Notes: generated from the sequence alone by a model not told the origin. A DNA stretch of 47,272 nt from an uncultured Lachnospiraceae bacterium (GCA_910584915.1 CAJUDM010000018.1:1-47272); one strand, 5' to 3'. Positions 1-8,220 are shown, counted from the stretch's first letter. Translations and numbers: made by a program.

Positions 1-4
1 TTTA

Positions 5-31
5 ATTTGCGGCGACTGCGCCGCCGCAAAT
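5..31 (-). terminator. Hairpin, probable terminator of the coiled-coil protein gene
   Basis: A perfect 10-bp stem (5-14 with 22-31, loop of 7) lies just past the stop codon of the minus-strand gene at 55. The T-run after it on the minus strand is short, so termination may be weak. Confidence 0.55.
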
Positions 32-54
32 AGGATTAAAATGCTGTCTCACAG

Positions 55-1215
55 TTATCTGATGGTTACACCTTCGCCCGTTTCAGCATCTGCATAGGAC
101 GCTTCCTCAGCTGCTTTCTTAGCTGCCTCACGCTCCGCCTGCTCTTTGGCTGCCTTTTCAGCTGCCTCGCGCTCCGCCTGCTCTTTGGCTGCCTTTTCAG
201 CCGCCTCACGCTCCGCCTGCTCTTTGGCTGCCTTTTCAGCCGCCTCACGCTCCGCCTGCTCTTTGGCTGCCCTTTCAGCCGCCTCGCGTTCAGCCCGCTC
301 TTTCTCAGCCTTCTCAGCCGCCTCGCGTTCAGCCCGCTCTTTCTCAGCCTTCTCAGCCGCCTCGCGCTCAGCCTGCTCTTTGGCTGCCCTTTCAGCCGCC
401 TCGCGTTCAGCCTGCTCTCTTGCCGCCTTTTCCGCCGCCTCTTTCTCAAGACGTTCTTTTTCTGCCTTTTCCGCCGCCTCTTTCTCAGACATATCTTCAA
501 CAGTCTTGTTTTCAAAATCTTCAGGCCAGTACCTTCTCATTTCTGCTTCCGTGAATGCATTATCGCCCCAGTGACAGCTTCCGTGATGAACCTGGATCAC
601 ATGCTTACGCCACTCTGTTTTCCAGTCGCCTTCCATTACGAAATGCTCTTTGCACTGGCAGACACGTACCATTGTAGTATCAGAATCCTGCTCTTTAGCT
701 GCCTTTTCAGCGGTGTCTTTTTCCGCCTGCTCTTTGGCTGCCCATTTTTCATCAATGTCTTTGCCCTCATCCGCAGGTCCGTAGGTCGTATTATAACTAT
801 GGATCATATCTCCCTTGCGGCTGCCCTCAACCGTATGTTTCATAAGTTCATGTTTGTCAGTGGTATGATAGCCGCAGCTGCACCAGTAGTGAGCTGTCAC
901 CGCATTTTCAGTGTCATTTGCGCTCTGTGCTGCCGCAGCAGATGCATTCTGTTTGGGCGCGGCAGACATCTGGGCCATATACTCAGATTCAGCGCCGCTC
1001 ATGGCAATCTGGCTGAAGACCGTCTCAGTGTCAGCTTTTTCTGCAATGTCAAATTCATCATCGGTCTCTTCGTCTTCATCGGCAATGGTAAATACGTCAG
1101 TCCTGTTCCGATCGGAATCCATTGCCATTGGTACTGCGATGCCTGCCGCTGTAAGAGCGGTTGTGATCAATCCGGCTGAGATTTTTACCATGATACTCTT
1201 TGTCGTTGTTGTCAT
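55..1215 (-). CDS. Secreted or membrane-anchored coiled-coil repeat protein with Cys/His motifs
   Basis: 386 residues, function unknown. A basic start and a hydrophobic stretch (residues about 10-30) indicate a signal peptide or signal anchor, so the rest should lie outside the membrane. Two short Cys/His clusters follow: C112-x-C114 with His122 and His127, and C186-x-C188 with His191, His205, His210 and Cys214. They resemble zinc-finger-like modules seen in exported clostridial proteins. Residues about 245-370 are a highly charged Ala/Glu/Lys/Arg helix made of 13-residue repeats, expected to form a long rod. The gene follows the membrane-tethered sigma factor by about 100 bp on the same strand, so it could belong to that operon or be its target. 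Start ATG at 1215 has AGGAGG-like sequence (GGAGGAAAAACTT) before it. No enzymatic domain was recognised. Confidence 0.75.
   Translation of the reverse strand: MTTTTKSIMVKISAGLITTALTAAGIAVPMAMDSDRNRTDVFTIADEDEETDDEFDIAEKADTETVFSQIAMSGAESEYMAQMSAAPKQNASAAAAQSANDTENAVTAHYWCSCGYHTTDKHELMKHTVEGSRKGDMIHSYNTTYGPADEGKDIDEKWAAKEQAEKDTAEKAAKEQDSDTTMVRVCQCKEHFVMEGDWKTEWRKHVIQVHHGSCHWGDNAFTEAEMRRYWPEDFENKTVEDMSEKEAAEKAEKERLEKEAAEKAAREQAEREAAERAAKEQAEREAAEKAEKERAEREAAEKAEKERAEREAAERAAKEQAEREAAEKAAKEQAEREAAEKAAKEQAEREAAEKAAKEQAEREAAKKAAEEASYADAETGEGVTIR
98..487. repeat. 39-bp tandem repeat inside the coiled-coil gene
   Basis: Eight in-frame 39-bp units run from 137 to 448 (unit starts at 137, 176, 215, 254, 293, 332, 371 and 410), with decayed units on both sides. 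Each unit encodes 13 residues on the minus strand, of the type EREAAEKAAKEQA. Neighbouring units are nearly identical, so copy number may vary between strains. Confidence 0.9.
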
Positions 1216-1315
1216 AAGTTTTTCCTCCGTTTCAAAAGTGGTTTTGATCGTTTACACCTATAAAACGACTGAGGAAACTGACCGGTTGCAGGATTTTCAA
1301 AAAAGTTTAATAATT

Positions 1316-3517
1316 TTATTCGCCAAGGATACGAATATCAAGGGTAGAAGGCTGACCCAGGGGAACCGACCAGTCGTTGGACCAATGGGTAGTGGTCGGG
1401 TCGATGGTGAACGTGATATGCTGTCCCTCATACCGGTCCATGTTGTCGATGCCCTGGATATTGATCATCAGGGCCTCACCGTCAAAATAGCCTTCTTCGC
1501 CTGCTCTGAGGCGCAAAGTCTGTGGCGTATCCAGTACGATCATACGGTACATCTCACCTTCAAAAGACTCACGGGCAGACTCATACTGATCATAATACGG
1601 AGAGTCGGGATCAGACTTTTTGAACAGCGAGAGCATCTCGTCATAATCGTATGTACCAACAGTACCGGTGAGCGTGATGAGGGCTCCGCTTGTGCGAAGC
1701 GTACCGCTGTCGGACGATTCGGACGTTTTTGCCCCGCCTGAATCGGGTGCTGTCCAGCTGTCAAACGCGGACAGATCGTCGATCTCATGCCATTCGATCT
1801 CAATAAAAGTGATCGAGTCGGGCATCTGGTCGATCCTGCCCTCCCAACAGGTTTCCCGTTTGAGGGAATCTCCGTCCAGCGTGATCCGCGTGACGGAGCC
1901 TTCCCCGGTTCCGCCGGACCATCCCTGGGTCATCATTCCGTTTCCGTCCCCTGCCATGGAGAGACCGCCGCGGATTCCGCCGACTCCGATCATTTCGCCG
2001 GGCTGATGCAGCGTTTTTGTATCCGGGTCATATTGGAAAACACGGGCTCCGCCTATAGATACGGACATCTCGGTATCCATTTCCTCTCTTTCAAGCAGCA
2101 GCGTCGGAACCGGGTCATCCGGCTGCATCTGCACCAGCGCATAGCGGTAGCCGACGAACTCGCGCCACGAAAGGTCTGATTTGTATTCACCATAATCATA
2201 ACTGTCCGCCTGTCCGATGACGGTACGGTACTGTTCCAGAGTTTCGTCGATGGGATCGGGTTCCTCCGTTTCCGCTGTCTCCTCCAGGGCTTCCGGCTCT
2301 TCTGATCCCGCCGCTTCCCCCTGGGTTTCCGACTCTTCTGATTCCTCAGCTTCCTCCTGGTCGCTGACGTCTTCGGAGCCCCACGAATCCTGACGCTCGG
2401 CTAAGCGGGAGGTGATCTGGGTCACGCCCAAAGCGCCAAGGCCGACAACTGTCACAGCGGCAAGAGCGATGAGCCCGATCTTCAGCGCGCCAAGGCCGCC
2501 GGATGCCGCGGCTGTGCCGGCTGAGATGGAGCCCGCTGTTGTTCCGGTCCCAACCGCACTTGCCGTTTCGTTGCCCGCCGCTGTTCCGGCTGTACCCGCC
2601 GCTTCGGAGCCTGTTGCTGCTCCGACTGTATCTGTACCCTGCGTCATACCTGCTGCTTCGGAGCTCGTCGCTGTTCCGGCTGTCCCTGCGCCCTGCGCCG
2701 CACCAGCTGCTCCGCCAGCCCCTGCCGTTCCGGCGGCGCCCACAGGCTGCGAAGCGAGGATTGCCTGAAGGATCCGGGGATCCGGCGCCTCGGCCGCATA
2801 TGCCTTCTGGCTGCGGAAGAGCAGCAGCAGGAACGGAAGCGGAGCCAGGCTGTAGAGCTTCGTGCCCTGTTTCTCCAGTTCCAGAATCTTCTTCTCGATT
2901 TTGTTTCGCCCATACATCAGCCGGCTCTTGACCGCGCTCTCAGAGACGTCCATGGCAGCGGCGATCTCTTTTACCGACATCTCCTCATAGTAGAACATGC
3001 CGATGGCGGCGCGCTGATCCTCCGGCAGTTCTTCAATGATCTCGCGGATCAGGCGCTTAGTCTCCTTCTGATCGATGATCTGATCCGGAAGATTCTCGCT
3101 GCGCTCATCCGGGAACAGTTCCTCCACGGGAGTATCCTGTTCGTCGGCGGAACCCAGTTCCGTAAACAGCATGGGGCGCTTCTTTTTCAGCCAGTCTCTG
3201 GCAGTGTTGGCGGCGATCTGCCGCACCCACGGCGAGAATTTCTCGTCGCCCTGGAAACCTTCCAGATGGGCGAATGCTTTTATGTAAGTGTCCTGTACGA
3301 TGTCAAACACTGCGTTCTCATCCCTGATCATGGATTTGACGGTGTAATAGACGCTGCTGTAAGTCTTTTCATACAGGGCGCCGATGGCGTCCTGAGCGCC
3401 GGTGCGCGCCGCCGCCACCAGCCCGGCAGACGTATCGCCCCGGGAGACGGGCGTCCCGCAGTACCCGCAAAATGCGGCGTCGTTTGCAATTTGTTTTCCA
3501 CAAGAAGTGCAGTACAT
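1316..3517 (-). CDS. Zinc-ribbon ECF-type sigma factor fused to a transmembrane segment and outer domain
   Basis: 733 residues. Residues 1-25 form a zinc ribbon (Cys3, Cys6, Cys17, Cys20). Residues about 43-112 match sigma-70 region 2 (FDIVQDTYIKAFAHL) and 163-212 match region 4, with helix-turn-helix VKEIAAAMDVSESAVKSRL. A long Ala/Gly/Thr-rich linker (about 259-342) leads to one hydrophobic segment (about 345-367), then an acidic stretch and a C-terminal domain of roughly 300 residues that would lie outside the cell. ECF sigma factors are normally below 200 residues and are held by a separate anti-sigma factor; here sensing and sigma parts appear joined. It starts 3 bp after the stop of a 41-codon ORF whose end carries its AGGAGG site, so translation is probably coupled. 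The C-terminal domain was not recognised. Confidence 0.85.
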   Translation of the reverse strand: MYCTSCGKQIANDAAFCGYCGTPVSRGDTSAGLVAAARTGAQDAIGALYEKTYSSVYYTVKSMIRDENAVFDIVQDTYIKAFAHLEGFQGDEKFSPWVRQIAANTARDWLKKKRPMLFTELGSADEQDTPVEELFPDERSENLPDQIIDQKETKRLIREIIEELPEDQRAAIGMFYYEEMSVKEIAAAMDVSESAVKSRLMYGRNKIEKKILELEKQGTKLYSLAPLPFLLLLFRSQKAYAAEAPDPRILQAILASQPVGAAGTAGAGGAAGAAQGAGTAGTATSSEAAGMTQGTDTVGAATGSEAAGTAGTAAGNETASAVGTGTTAGSISAGTAAASGGLGALKIGLIALAAVTVVGLGALGVTQITSRLAERQDSWGSEDVSDQEEAEESEESETQGEAAGSEEPEALEETAETEEPDPIDETLEQYRTVIGQADSYDYGEYKSDLSWREFVGYRYALVQMQPDDPVPTLLLEREEMDTEMSVSIGGARVFQYDPDTKTLHQPGEMIGVGGIRGGLSMAGDGNGMMTQGWSGGTGEGSVTRITLDGDSLKRETCWEGRIDQMPDSITFIEIEWHEIDDLSAFDSWTAPDSGGAKTSESSDSGTLRTSGALITLTGTVGTYDYDEMLSLFKKSDPDSPYYDQYESARESFEGEMYRMIVLDTPQTLRLRAGEEGYFDGEALMINIQGIDNMDRYEGQHITFTIDPTTTHWSNDWSVPLGQPSTLDIRILGE

Positions 3518-3520
3518 AAT

Positions 3521-3646
3521 TTATTGATCCTCCTCTGTCTTTTCCTGGCCTGCAATGCTCTGCAGCATGTCTGTTTTTTTCTCCTCATCTATCGGGAATG
3601 ATTCGATGGCCGCCCGGAGCATGCGCCTGATGAGATCATCCGGCAT
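3521..3646 (-). CDS. Small 41-residue protein preceding the tethered sigma factor
   Basis: A charged, helix-rich 41-residue ORF (starts MPDDLIRRML, ends EKTEEDQ). The ATG at 3646 has a good site (AAAGGAG) 8-9 bp upstream. Its stop lies 3 bp before the sigma factor start, and the sigma factor's AGGAGG overlaps its last codons. This arrangement suggests a translated leader or a small partner of the sigma factor. No family was recognised. A longer in-frame reading upstream to 3802 has no ribosome binding site and was not used. Confidence 0.6.
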   Translation of the reverse strand: MPDDLIRRMLRAAIESFPIDEEKKTDMLQSIAGQEKTEEDQ

Positions 3647-3740
3647 GATCGCCTCTCCTTTCGTCCTGTTCAGGGTGTGGCCCTGATATCTATAGAACGA
3701 ATAGAAGATGCTGTTGGTTGCAGATATCCCGCGAATTTTT

Positions 3741-3768
3741 ATTATAGATAGAAATATATGACCGTAAA
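3741..3768 (-). promoter_or_regulatory. Possible promoter of the small ORF-sigma operon
   Basis: On the minus strand TTTACG (3763-3768), a 16-bp spacer and TATAAT (3741-3746) lie about 95 bp before the small ORF. The -10 is perfect and the -35 is weak. The rest of the stretch 3770-4100 is AT-rich and shows nothing recognisable. Confidence 0.4.
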
Positions 3769-4107
3769 ACATGACGCCTGGGCTGTCACAATGCAGCAGC
3801 ACTTCATACGCGCGGTCATTTCGTCGGTCCTGATGCCGGGATTTTTCCGGTTTTGTTTTTATTTAAACAGAATACAGTTATGATGCTATCATATGTCCCC
3901 GCTGCACACAAGTATAAAATAAATACTGTCCGGGCAGACAGTCTAAAAACTGCGGGATCGGGACAGAATAAGCTGAAAACTGTTTCTAAATTTGGAGCAT
4001 AATTTTCAGGAAAAAACAGGCAGGAGAAAAGGAAAATGCGGAAATCCTCTGTTTGCCGACACCTGTGGCATGGATGCAGATACCAAAATGAAATACGTTT
4101 CAATTTT

Positions 4108-4135
4108 TTGAATAAATAAAAATTGTATATACAAT
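4108..4135 (+). promoter_or_regulatory. Promoter of the truncated lipoprotein gene
   Basis: TTGAAT (4108-4113), a 16-bp spacer and TACAAT (4130-4135). A perfect 16-bp palindrome, AATTGTATATACAATT (4121-4136), overlaps the -10 and could be a repressor site. Confidence 0.5.
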
Positions 4136-4206
4136 TATGAGAGAATTCAGCCTTGAAATGGAAATAGTTAAACGATATCATGAATATACAAAAAACAGAC
4201 AATACT

Positions 4207-4842
4207 CTACAAGAAGGAAGGAGAAAAGAAGATGAAAAGATTCAGAAAAATCGCAGCAGTCCTGTTGGCAGTTTGCATGGTGTCGGGTCTGACGGCGTGC
4301 GGATCTGCGGCAGAGGACGCGGCGGATAAAGAAGCCCTGGAATATTTTGGGAGAAAGTACTTTGGCAGAAAATGCTCCACCGCGAATTGAAACATTTCAG
4401 CTTCAGAATTCTTTTTGCAAGCCGAGTTTTTTATATGCTTGATCTGATTGTCGCATATTTGCCATAGTGTAATGCCGTGCTTTTGGGCAAATTGCGTTGC
4501 GCCGGTTTGAAAGCCGGTTGTGGATATCAGAAGCCCTTTATTGGCACCAATACTTTGTACTTTTGTGTATAATGCCGCTACGATTTCGCGTTCAATAGCG
4601 CGGGAATGTTTCTTGCACTCAACTATTAAAGTATTTTTGGTTCCCAATGCAACATATTCTGCAAATATGTCAATCTGATATGTACCATCATCGGCGGTTA
4701 TTTTTTTATTGTGGTTTAACCGGAACTGTTGCAGGCCTTCCTGTTTGGCATAAGCACGAAGTGTCTCCATGCAAAATATCTCAAATTCTGTTGGTGTAAT
4801 ATCTGCAGATAAAGAACGATATGGATTAATATCTGTGTTCAT
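4207..4842 (-). CDS. Mrr-like restriction endonuclease domain protein, 3' end altered
   Basis: 211 residues as read. Residues about 15-135 look like the Mrr catalytic domain of type IV restriction enzymes: Asp58 (YQIDIF), Glu75-x-Lys77 (LIVECKK) and Gln96 (KVQS) fit the PD-(D/E)xK nuclease core, followed by GLLISTTGF. Such proteins cut foreign or modified DNA. From about residue 166 the protein is the antisense reading of the lipoprotein signal region and ends in a hydrophobic LFIFFSPSFL, so the native C-terminus is lost and the tail is probably accidental. Start ATG at 4842 has AAAGGGAAAG upstream. It is transcribed away from the DUF4143 ATPase at 5072. Activity of this form is uncertain. 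Confidence 0.7.
   Translation of the reverse strand: MNTDINPYRSLSADITPTEFEIFCMETLRAYAKQEGLQQFRLNHNKKITADDGTYQIDIFAEYVALGTKNTLIVECKKHSRAIEREIVAALYTKVQSIGANKGLLISTTGFQTGATQFAQKHGITLWQICDNQIKHIKNSACKKNSEAEMFQFAVEHFLPKYFLPKYSRASLSAASSAADPHAVRPDTMQTANRTAAIFLNLFIFFSPSFL
4232..4390 (+). pseudogene. Truncated lipoprotein gene (signal peptide remains)
   Basis: An ATG at 4232 with AGGAAGGAG upstream and a promoter at 4108 begins a classic lipoprotein signal sequence: MKRFRK, a hydrophobic core, lipobox LTAC with Cys23. About 35-40 residues of the original protein seem to remain. The frame then enters sequence antisense to the Mrr-like gene and stops after 52 codons. An ABC substrate-binding or other exported lipoprotein would be 300 or more residues. 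I infer that the inversely oriented nuclease gene replaced its 3' part, with the join near 4345-4375. Confidence 0.75.
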
Positions 4843-5071
4843 ATTTCTTTCCCTTTCGGTCGATGAATATATTTATATTGTAGTCCAATAACATGCATAC
4901 AGCAATATTTTTTGTAGAATTCTGTACAGGTATTGATTTTGCCTTTTATGTTGTATTTAGAGAGTTTTATTAGAAAGTTTGTGTAATTTAGTGCGAAAAT
5001 CAAAATAAATGTAGTGGGAATAAGCACGAATATATAGTATACTATAACCATCACCGACAGGGGGCGATTTT

Positions 5072-6367
5072 ATGTACAGAAAGATCACGCGTTTTCTGGA
5101 GGAGTGGAAGGAGAGCAGACACCGCAAGCCTCTCATTTTGCAGGGGGCGAGGCAGGTCGGGAAAACCTATTCCATTCTGGAGTTTGGGCGCAGGCATTAT
5201 GACAATGTGGCGTACTTTAATTTTGAGACAAATCCCCGACTGAATGAAACCTTTGCGGAAGATATCAGTCCCGGCTATCTGATACCGATCCTGTCCCATA
5301 TCGCGGGGCAGACGATCGTCAGAGAAAAGACGCTGATCGTATTTGACGAAGTACAGCTCTGCGAGGGGGCTCTGACGTCGTTAAAATATTTTTGTGAGGA
5401 CGCGCCGGAGTATCATATTATCGTGGCGGGCAGCCTGCTCGGCGTGGCGGTGAACAGGGCGAGATTCTCCTTCCCCGTGGGCAAGGCGGATATGAAAACG
5501 CTATACCCTATGGACATGGAGGAATTTATGCTGGCGATGGGGGAGGAGGCACTTGTGGAGCAGGTAAAGAAATGCTTTGCCGCCGATGCTCCGCTGCCCT
5601 CTGCGCTCCACGATGCGGCGATGCGCCTCTACCGGGAGTATCTGATCGTAGGCGGGATGCCGGAGTGCGTGAGGCTGTTTGCGGAGACAAAAGACCATAT
5701 CTTGATCCGGCATACGCAGGACACCATTCTGAGAAGCTGCCTGAGCGATATGAGCAAGTACAATAACCTGAATGAGATAAAAAAGACGAGGCTTGTTTAT
5801 GACAATATCACGGTTCAGCTCTCCAGAAAGAATACCCGTTTTCAATATAAGCTGATCAAAAAGGGCGGGCGGGCTTCGGAGTTTGAGAACGCCATCGAGT
5901 GGCTGTGCCTGTCGGGCATCGTGTCGCAGGTTTACCGGGCGGAGCAGATCAGAAAGCCTCTTGAGAATTATCGGGATATCAATTCCTTTAAGATATATGT
6001 GTCGGATCCGGGGCTGCTGTGCGCCAAAAAGGATCTGGCGGCGAATGACATTCTGTATATGGTGGAGGAGATAAACGATTTTAAGGGCGGGATGGCGGAA
6101 AACTATGTGCATGTGCAGCTCACCGCAAACGGATATCGCACTTACTACTGGACGTCTGAGCGTGGGGCGGAAATTGATTTTGTCATTCAGCGGGAGGGTA
6201 GTCTGATACCGATCGAGGTGAAATCGGCGGACAATACCAGGGCGAAGAGCTTAAAAGTTTATATGGAGACATATAAGCCGGATTACGCGATAAAGCTTTC
6301 GGCTAAAAATTTCGGGTTTGAGGACGGAAAGAAGATCGTTCCGCTTTATGCGGCGTTTTGTATCTGA
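5072..6367 (+). CDS. AAA-type ATPase with C-terminal DUF4143 domain
   Basis: 431 residues, normal length for the widespread AAA_14/DUF4143 family. Walker A is GARQVGKT (residues 25-32) and Walker B TLIVFDEVQ (about 87-95). The C-terminal part carries the family's GLL...DPGLL region and ends in a nuclease-fold-like stretch (EIDFVIQREG then IPIEVKS, about residues 368-388), where Asp and Glu-x-Lys resemble PD-(D/E)xK residues. The cellular role of the family is unresolved; members are common in gut anaerobes, often near mobile or defence genes. Here it is divergent from the Mrr-like gene. GGGGGCG before the ATG at 5072 serves as the ribosome site, and the upstream 230 bp are AT-rich, with TATACT at about 5037-5042 as a possible -10. 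Confidence 0.9.
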   Translation: MYRKITRFLEEWKESRHRKPLILQGARQVGKTYSILEFGRRHYDNVAYFNFETNPRLNETFAEDISPGYLIPILSHIAGQTIVREKTLIVFDEVQLCEGALTSLKYFCEDAPEYHIIVAGSLLGVAVNRARFSFPVGKADMKTLYPMDMEEFMLAMGEEALVEQVKKCFAADAPLPSALHDAAMRLYREYLIVGGMPECVRLFAETKDHILIRHTQDTILRSCLSDMSKYNNLNEIKKTRLVYDNITVQLSRKNTRFQYKLIKKGGRASEFENAIEWLCLSGIVSQVYRAEQIRKPLENYRDINSFKIYVSDPGLLCAKKDLAANDILYMVEEINDFKGGMAENYVHVQLTANGYRTYYWTSERGAEIDFVIQREGSLIPIEVKSADNTRAKSLKVYMETYKPDYAIKLSAKNFGFEDGKKIVPLYAAFCI

Positions 6368-6450
6368 AAAAGGGTAAAGTAGATTGATATCAGCAGGTAA
6401 ATACAGGATCGTGGCTGTGTTAGTCAGTACAGTATGTAATGGGAGAAACA

Positions 6451-6750
6451 ATGAATCATCAATACAAAATTCTTCATGTGAATAGAGAAAACTGTTGGAT
6501 CACGATTACGAGTGATGATAAATTTGATCGGGAAGAGCCGGATGCCTTTGTAGAATTGTTGAGGAAAATACAGGATCATACAGGAGGAACGATCAAAAAG
6601 GTCGGAGACATACAGTATAGGATCAGTGGAGATGGTCTTGATTTTATCTATCAGTGGGACAGTTTGTTCGGGATAACCGTGATATATCCGAGGGATGTCA
6701 CGGAGGCGCAGGCAAGGGGATTTCTGAGCAGGTATATGGGTGAATTTTAG
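6451..6750 (+). CDS. Hypothetical protein, 99 residues
   Basis: A small soluble protein, not recognised. It is mixed alpha/beta in character: KILHVNRENCWITITSDD, then EPDAFVELLRKIQDHTG and a C-terminal FGITVIYPRD. There is no signal peptide or membrane segment. I prefer the ATG at 6451, which has GGGAGA 7-8 bp upstream, over the in-frame ATG at 6439, which has no site. It lies 83 bp after the DUF4143 gene on the same strand and is followed by a good terminator, so the two may be cotranscribed. Confidence 0.6.
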   Translation: MNHQYKILHVNRENCWITITSDDKFDREEPDAFVELLRKIQDHTGGTIKKVGDIQYRISGDGLDFIYQWDSLFGITVIYPRDVTEAQARGFLSRYMGEF

Positions 6751-6805
6751 AAAATCGGGCGAATTTGAATAGTTAACGCGAGGAATCAGCATATAATAAG
6801 GAATA

Positions 6806-6845
6806 GGGCGATAGTTAAAATGAGAACTGTCGCCTTATTTTTTTC
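6806..6845 (+). terminator. Rho-independent terminator
   Basis: The stem GGCGATAGTT / AACTGTCGCC (6807-6816 with 6825-6834, one G-T pair) is followed by TTATTTTTTTC. It separates the hypothetical gene from the sigma factor operon. Confidence 0.8.
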
Positions 6846-6916
6846 TGAAACTAAATCATTTTGAACCACATATTTCGTTATATACTGATAAGGGGACGCC
6901 CTCGGGAGGAACGATT

Positions 6917-7450
6917 TTGACGCGCGAAGATAGATTGATTCAAAAGATGGAGCAGGGAGATATGGGTGCGGTGGACGAGCTGGCGAAGATGTACTACCCG
7001 GAAATTCTGCGCTACTGTCTCTGGCACGCTCCGAACAGGTGCCTTGCCCAGGATGCGGCGCAGGAAACATTTTTGAAGGCGATACGCTATTTTGGCAGGT
7101 ACACGCACAGAGGAAAATTCAGGGCATTTCTGTACCGGATCGCTGCCAATACCTGTATTGACATGGGGCGGAAAGAGAGATGTCCCGACATGTCTTTAGA
7201 AGAGGCTGAGATAGAACCACCGTATGTGGAGCCGGGGTTTGAGGAGGTACGGTCGGATATGGTTTTGAGGCAGCTTATCGACATTCTGCCGGAGGAGGGA
7301 AAGGAGATCATCCTTTTGAGATTCGGGCAGGATCTGACGATCCGGGAGATCGCGGAAGTGACCGGGATGCCGATGCGGACAGTGCAGTCGAGGCTGCGTT
7401 CGGCTCTGAAGAAACTGAAAAAGGAGTTTGAGGAAGGAGGAGCATCGTGA
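6917..7450 (+). CDS. ECF-type RNA polymerase sigma factor
   Basis: 177 residues, usual ECF length. Region 2 is at about residues 22-90 (AQDAAQETFLKAIRYFGRY, FRAFLYRIAANTCID) and region 4 at about 118-172 (LPEEGKEIILLRFGQDLTIREIAEVTG, then VQSRLRSALKKLKK). It directs RNA polymerase to a small regulon, probably including its own operon. The start is TTG at 6917 with GGGAGGA 8 bp upstream. It overlaps the next membrane-protein gene by 4 bp (GTGA), and an ABC exporter follows, a known clostridial arrangement for envelope-stress or antimicrobial response. The signal is unknown. Confidence 0.92.
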   Translation: MTREDRLIQKMEQGDMGAVDELAKMYYPEILRYCLWHAPNRCLAQDAAQETFLKAIRYFGRYTHRGKFRAFLYRIAANTCIDMGRKERCPDMSLEEAEIEPPYVEPGFEEVRSDMVLRQLIDILPEEGKEIILLRFGQDLTIREIAEVTGMPMRTVQSRLRSALKKLKKEFEEGGAS

Positions 7451-8220
7451 GGGAGCAGGATTTTGAAAATCATTTGAGGCGGTCATTGCATCAGTGTCCC
7501 GTCGGGGCGGAAGGAGAACATTATGAGAAAACTCTTTTGCTCGCCAGGGGGGAAGCACACAAAAGACAGAGGCGTGCGCGCATTTCATTTGCGGGCTTTT
7601 TAGGCGCTCAGATCAGGTTTATCGGCTTTAGGATCTGGGGCGCTCAGGGAATCTTTTTGCTGGCGGCAAGCCTGATATTGTCCGGTATGTATGGCGGCGT
7701 GATAAATCCGTATTATCTGACAAAGCTGTTGTTTTGTTTATCGGTCCTCGTCTTTATGACGGCGCTGCCTTTTTTGTACCGCTCCGTCCGCTGGCAGATG
7801 CAGGAGGTGGAGGCGGCGAGCCGTTTTTCCGCGGTGAGGCTGCTGACGGCAAGGCTGATCGTGATCGCGGTTGGGGATATCTGTATGCTGGGCTGCATTT
7901 TTGCGGCGACGATACTGAAAACATCCCTGCGGGCGGACAGCGCCGTCCTGTATCTGTGTGTCCCGTTCCTTCTGGTGTGCGGGGGCTGTCTGTTTATGTT
8001 GGGACATTTTACGCCGAAGGTGTTTTTGGGCGGCAGTGTGGGGCTTTGTTCCTTTTTACTGCTCCTGTTTGCCGCGATGCCCGGACATTGGGAAGTTTTA
8101 TTCGGGCAGTCTCTCACGGTGGGGTGGGGCGCGGTATGTGCGCTGCTTCTGGGGTTCTGCGCGGAGCAGTTTCGGTATATCGTCCGGGACTCGCTTTATA
8201 CGGAGAGGCAGGTGGCATAA
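7447..8220 (+). CDS. Polytopic membrane protein, possible anti-sigma partner
   Basis: 257 residues. A cytoplasmic N-terminal part of about 55 residues (charged, MREQDFENHLRRSL) precedes about six hydrophobic segments (residues about 74-93, 98-118, 138-158, 170-190, 196-212, 222-238). The start is GTG at 7447, overlapping the sigma factor stop, with AAGGAGG just upstream. Position and topology fit a membrane anti-sigma factor or signal-sensing partner of the sigma factor, but no anti-sigma motif such as a zinc-binding HxxxCxxC is present. It may instead be a non-catalytic part of the exporter downstream. Confidence 0.75.
   Translation: MREQDFENHLRRSLHQCPVGAEGEHYEKTLLLARGEAHKRQRRARISFAGFLGAQIRFIGFRIWGAQGIFLLAASLILSGMYGGVINPYYLTKLLFCLSVLVFMTALPFLYRSVRWQMQEVEAASRFSAVRLLTARLIVIAVGDICMLGCIFAATILKTSLRADSAVLYLCVPFLLVCGGCLFMLGHFTPKVFLGGSVGLCSFLLLLFAAMPGHWEVLFGQSLTVGWGAVCALLLGFCAEQFRYIVRDSLYTERQVA

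Noticed and set aside
98..487. Regular 39-bp repeats resembling a CRISPR array
   Set aside because: The units are contiguous with no spacers and encode an in-frame helical repeat in a minus-strand protein.
146..574. Open frames of Ala/Ser-rich or Arg-rich type over the 39-bp repeats
   Set aside because: They are shadow readings created by the repeat; they have no ribosome sites and a low-complexity product.
3816..4202. Minus-strand 128-codon open frame in the AT-rich gap
   Set aside because: There is no ribosome site, the composition is atypical (rich in Phe, Tyr and Cys), and it overlaps the lipoprotein promoter on the other strand.
4839..5054. Minus-strand 71-codon hydrophobic frame upstream of the DUF4143 gene
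   Set aside because: It lies in AT-rich promoter DNA with no ribosome site or recognisable domain.
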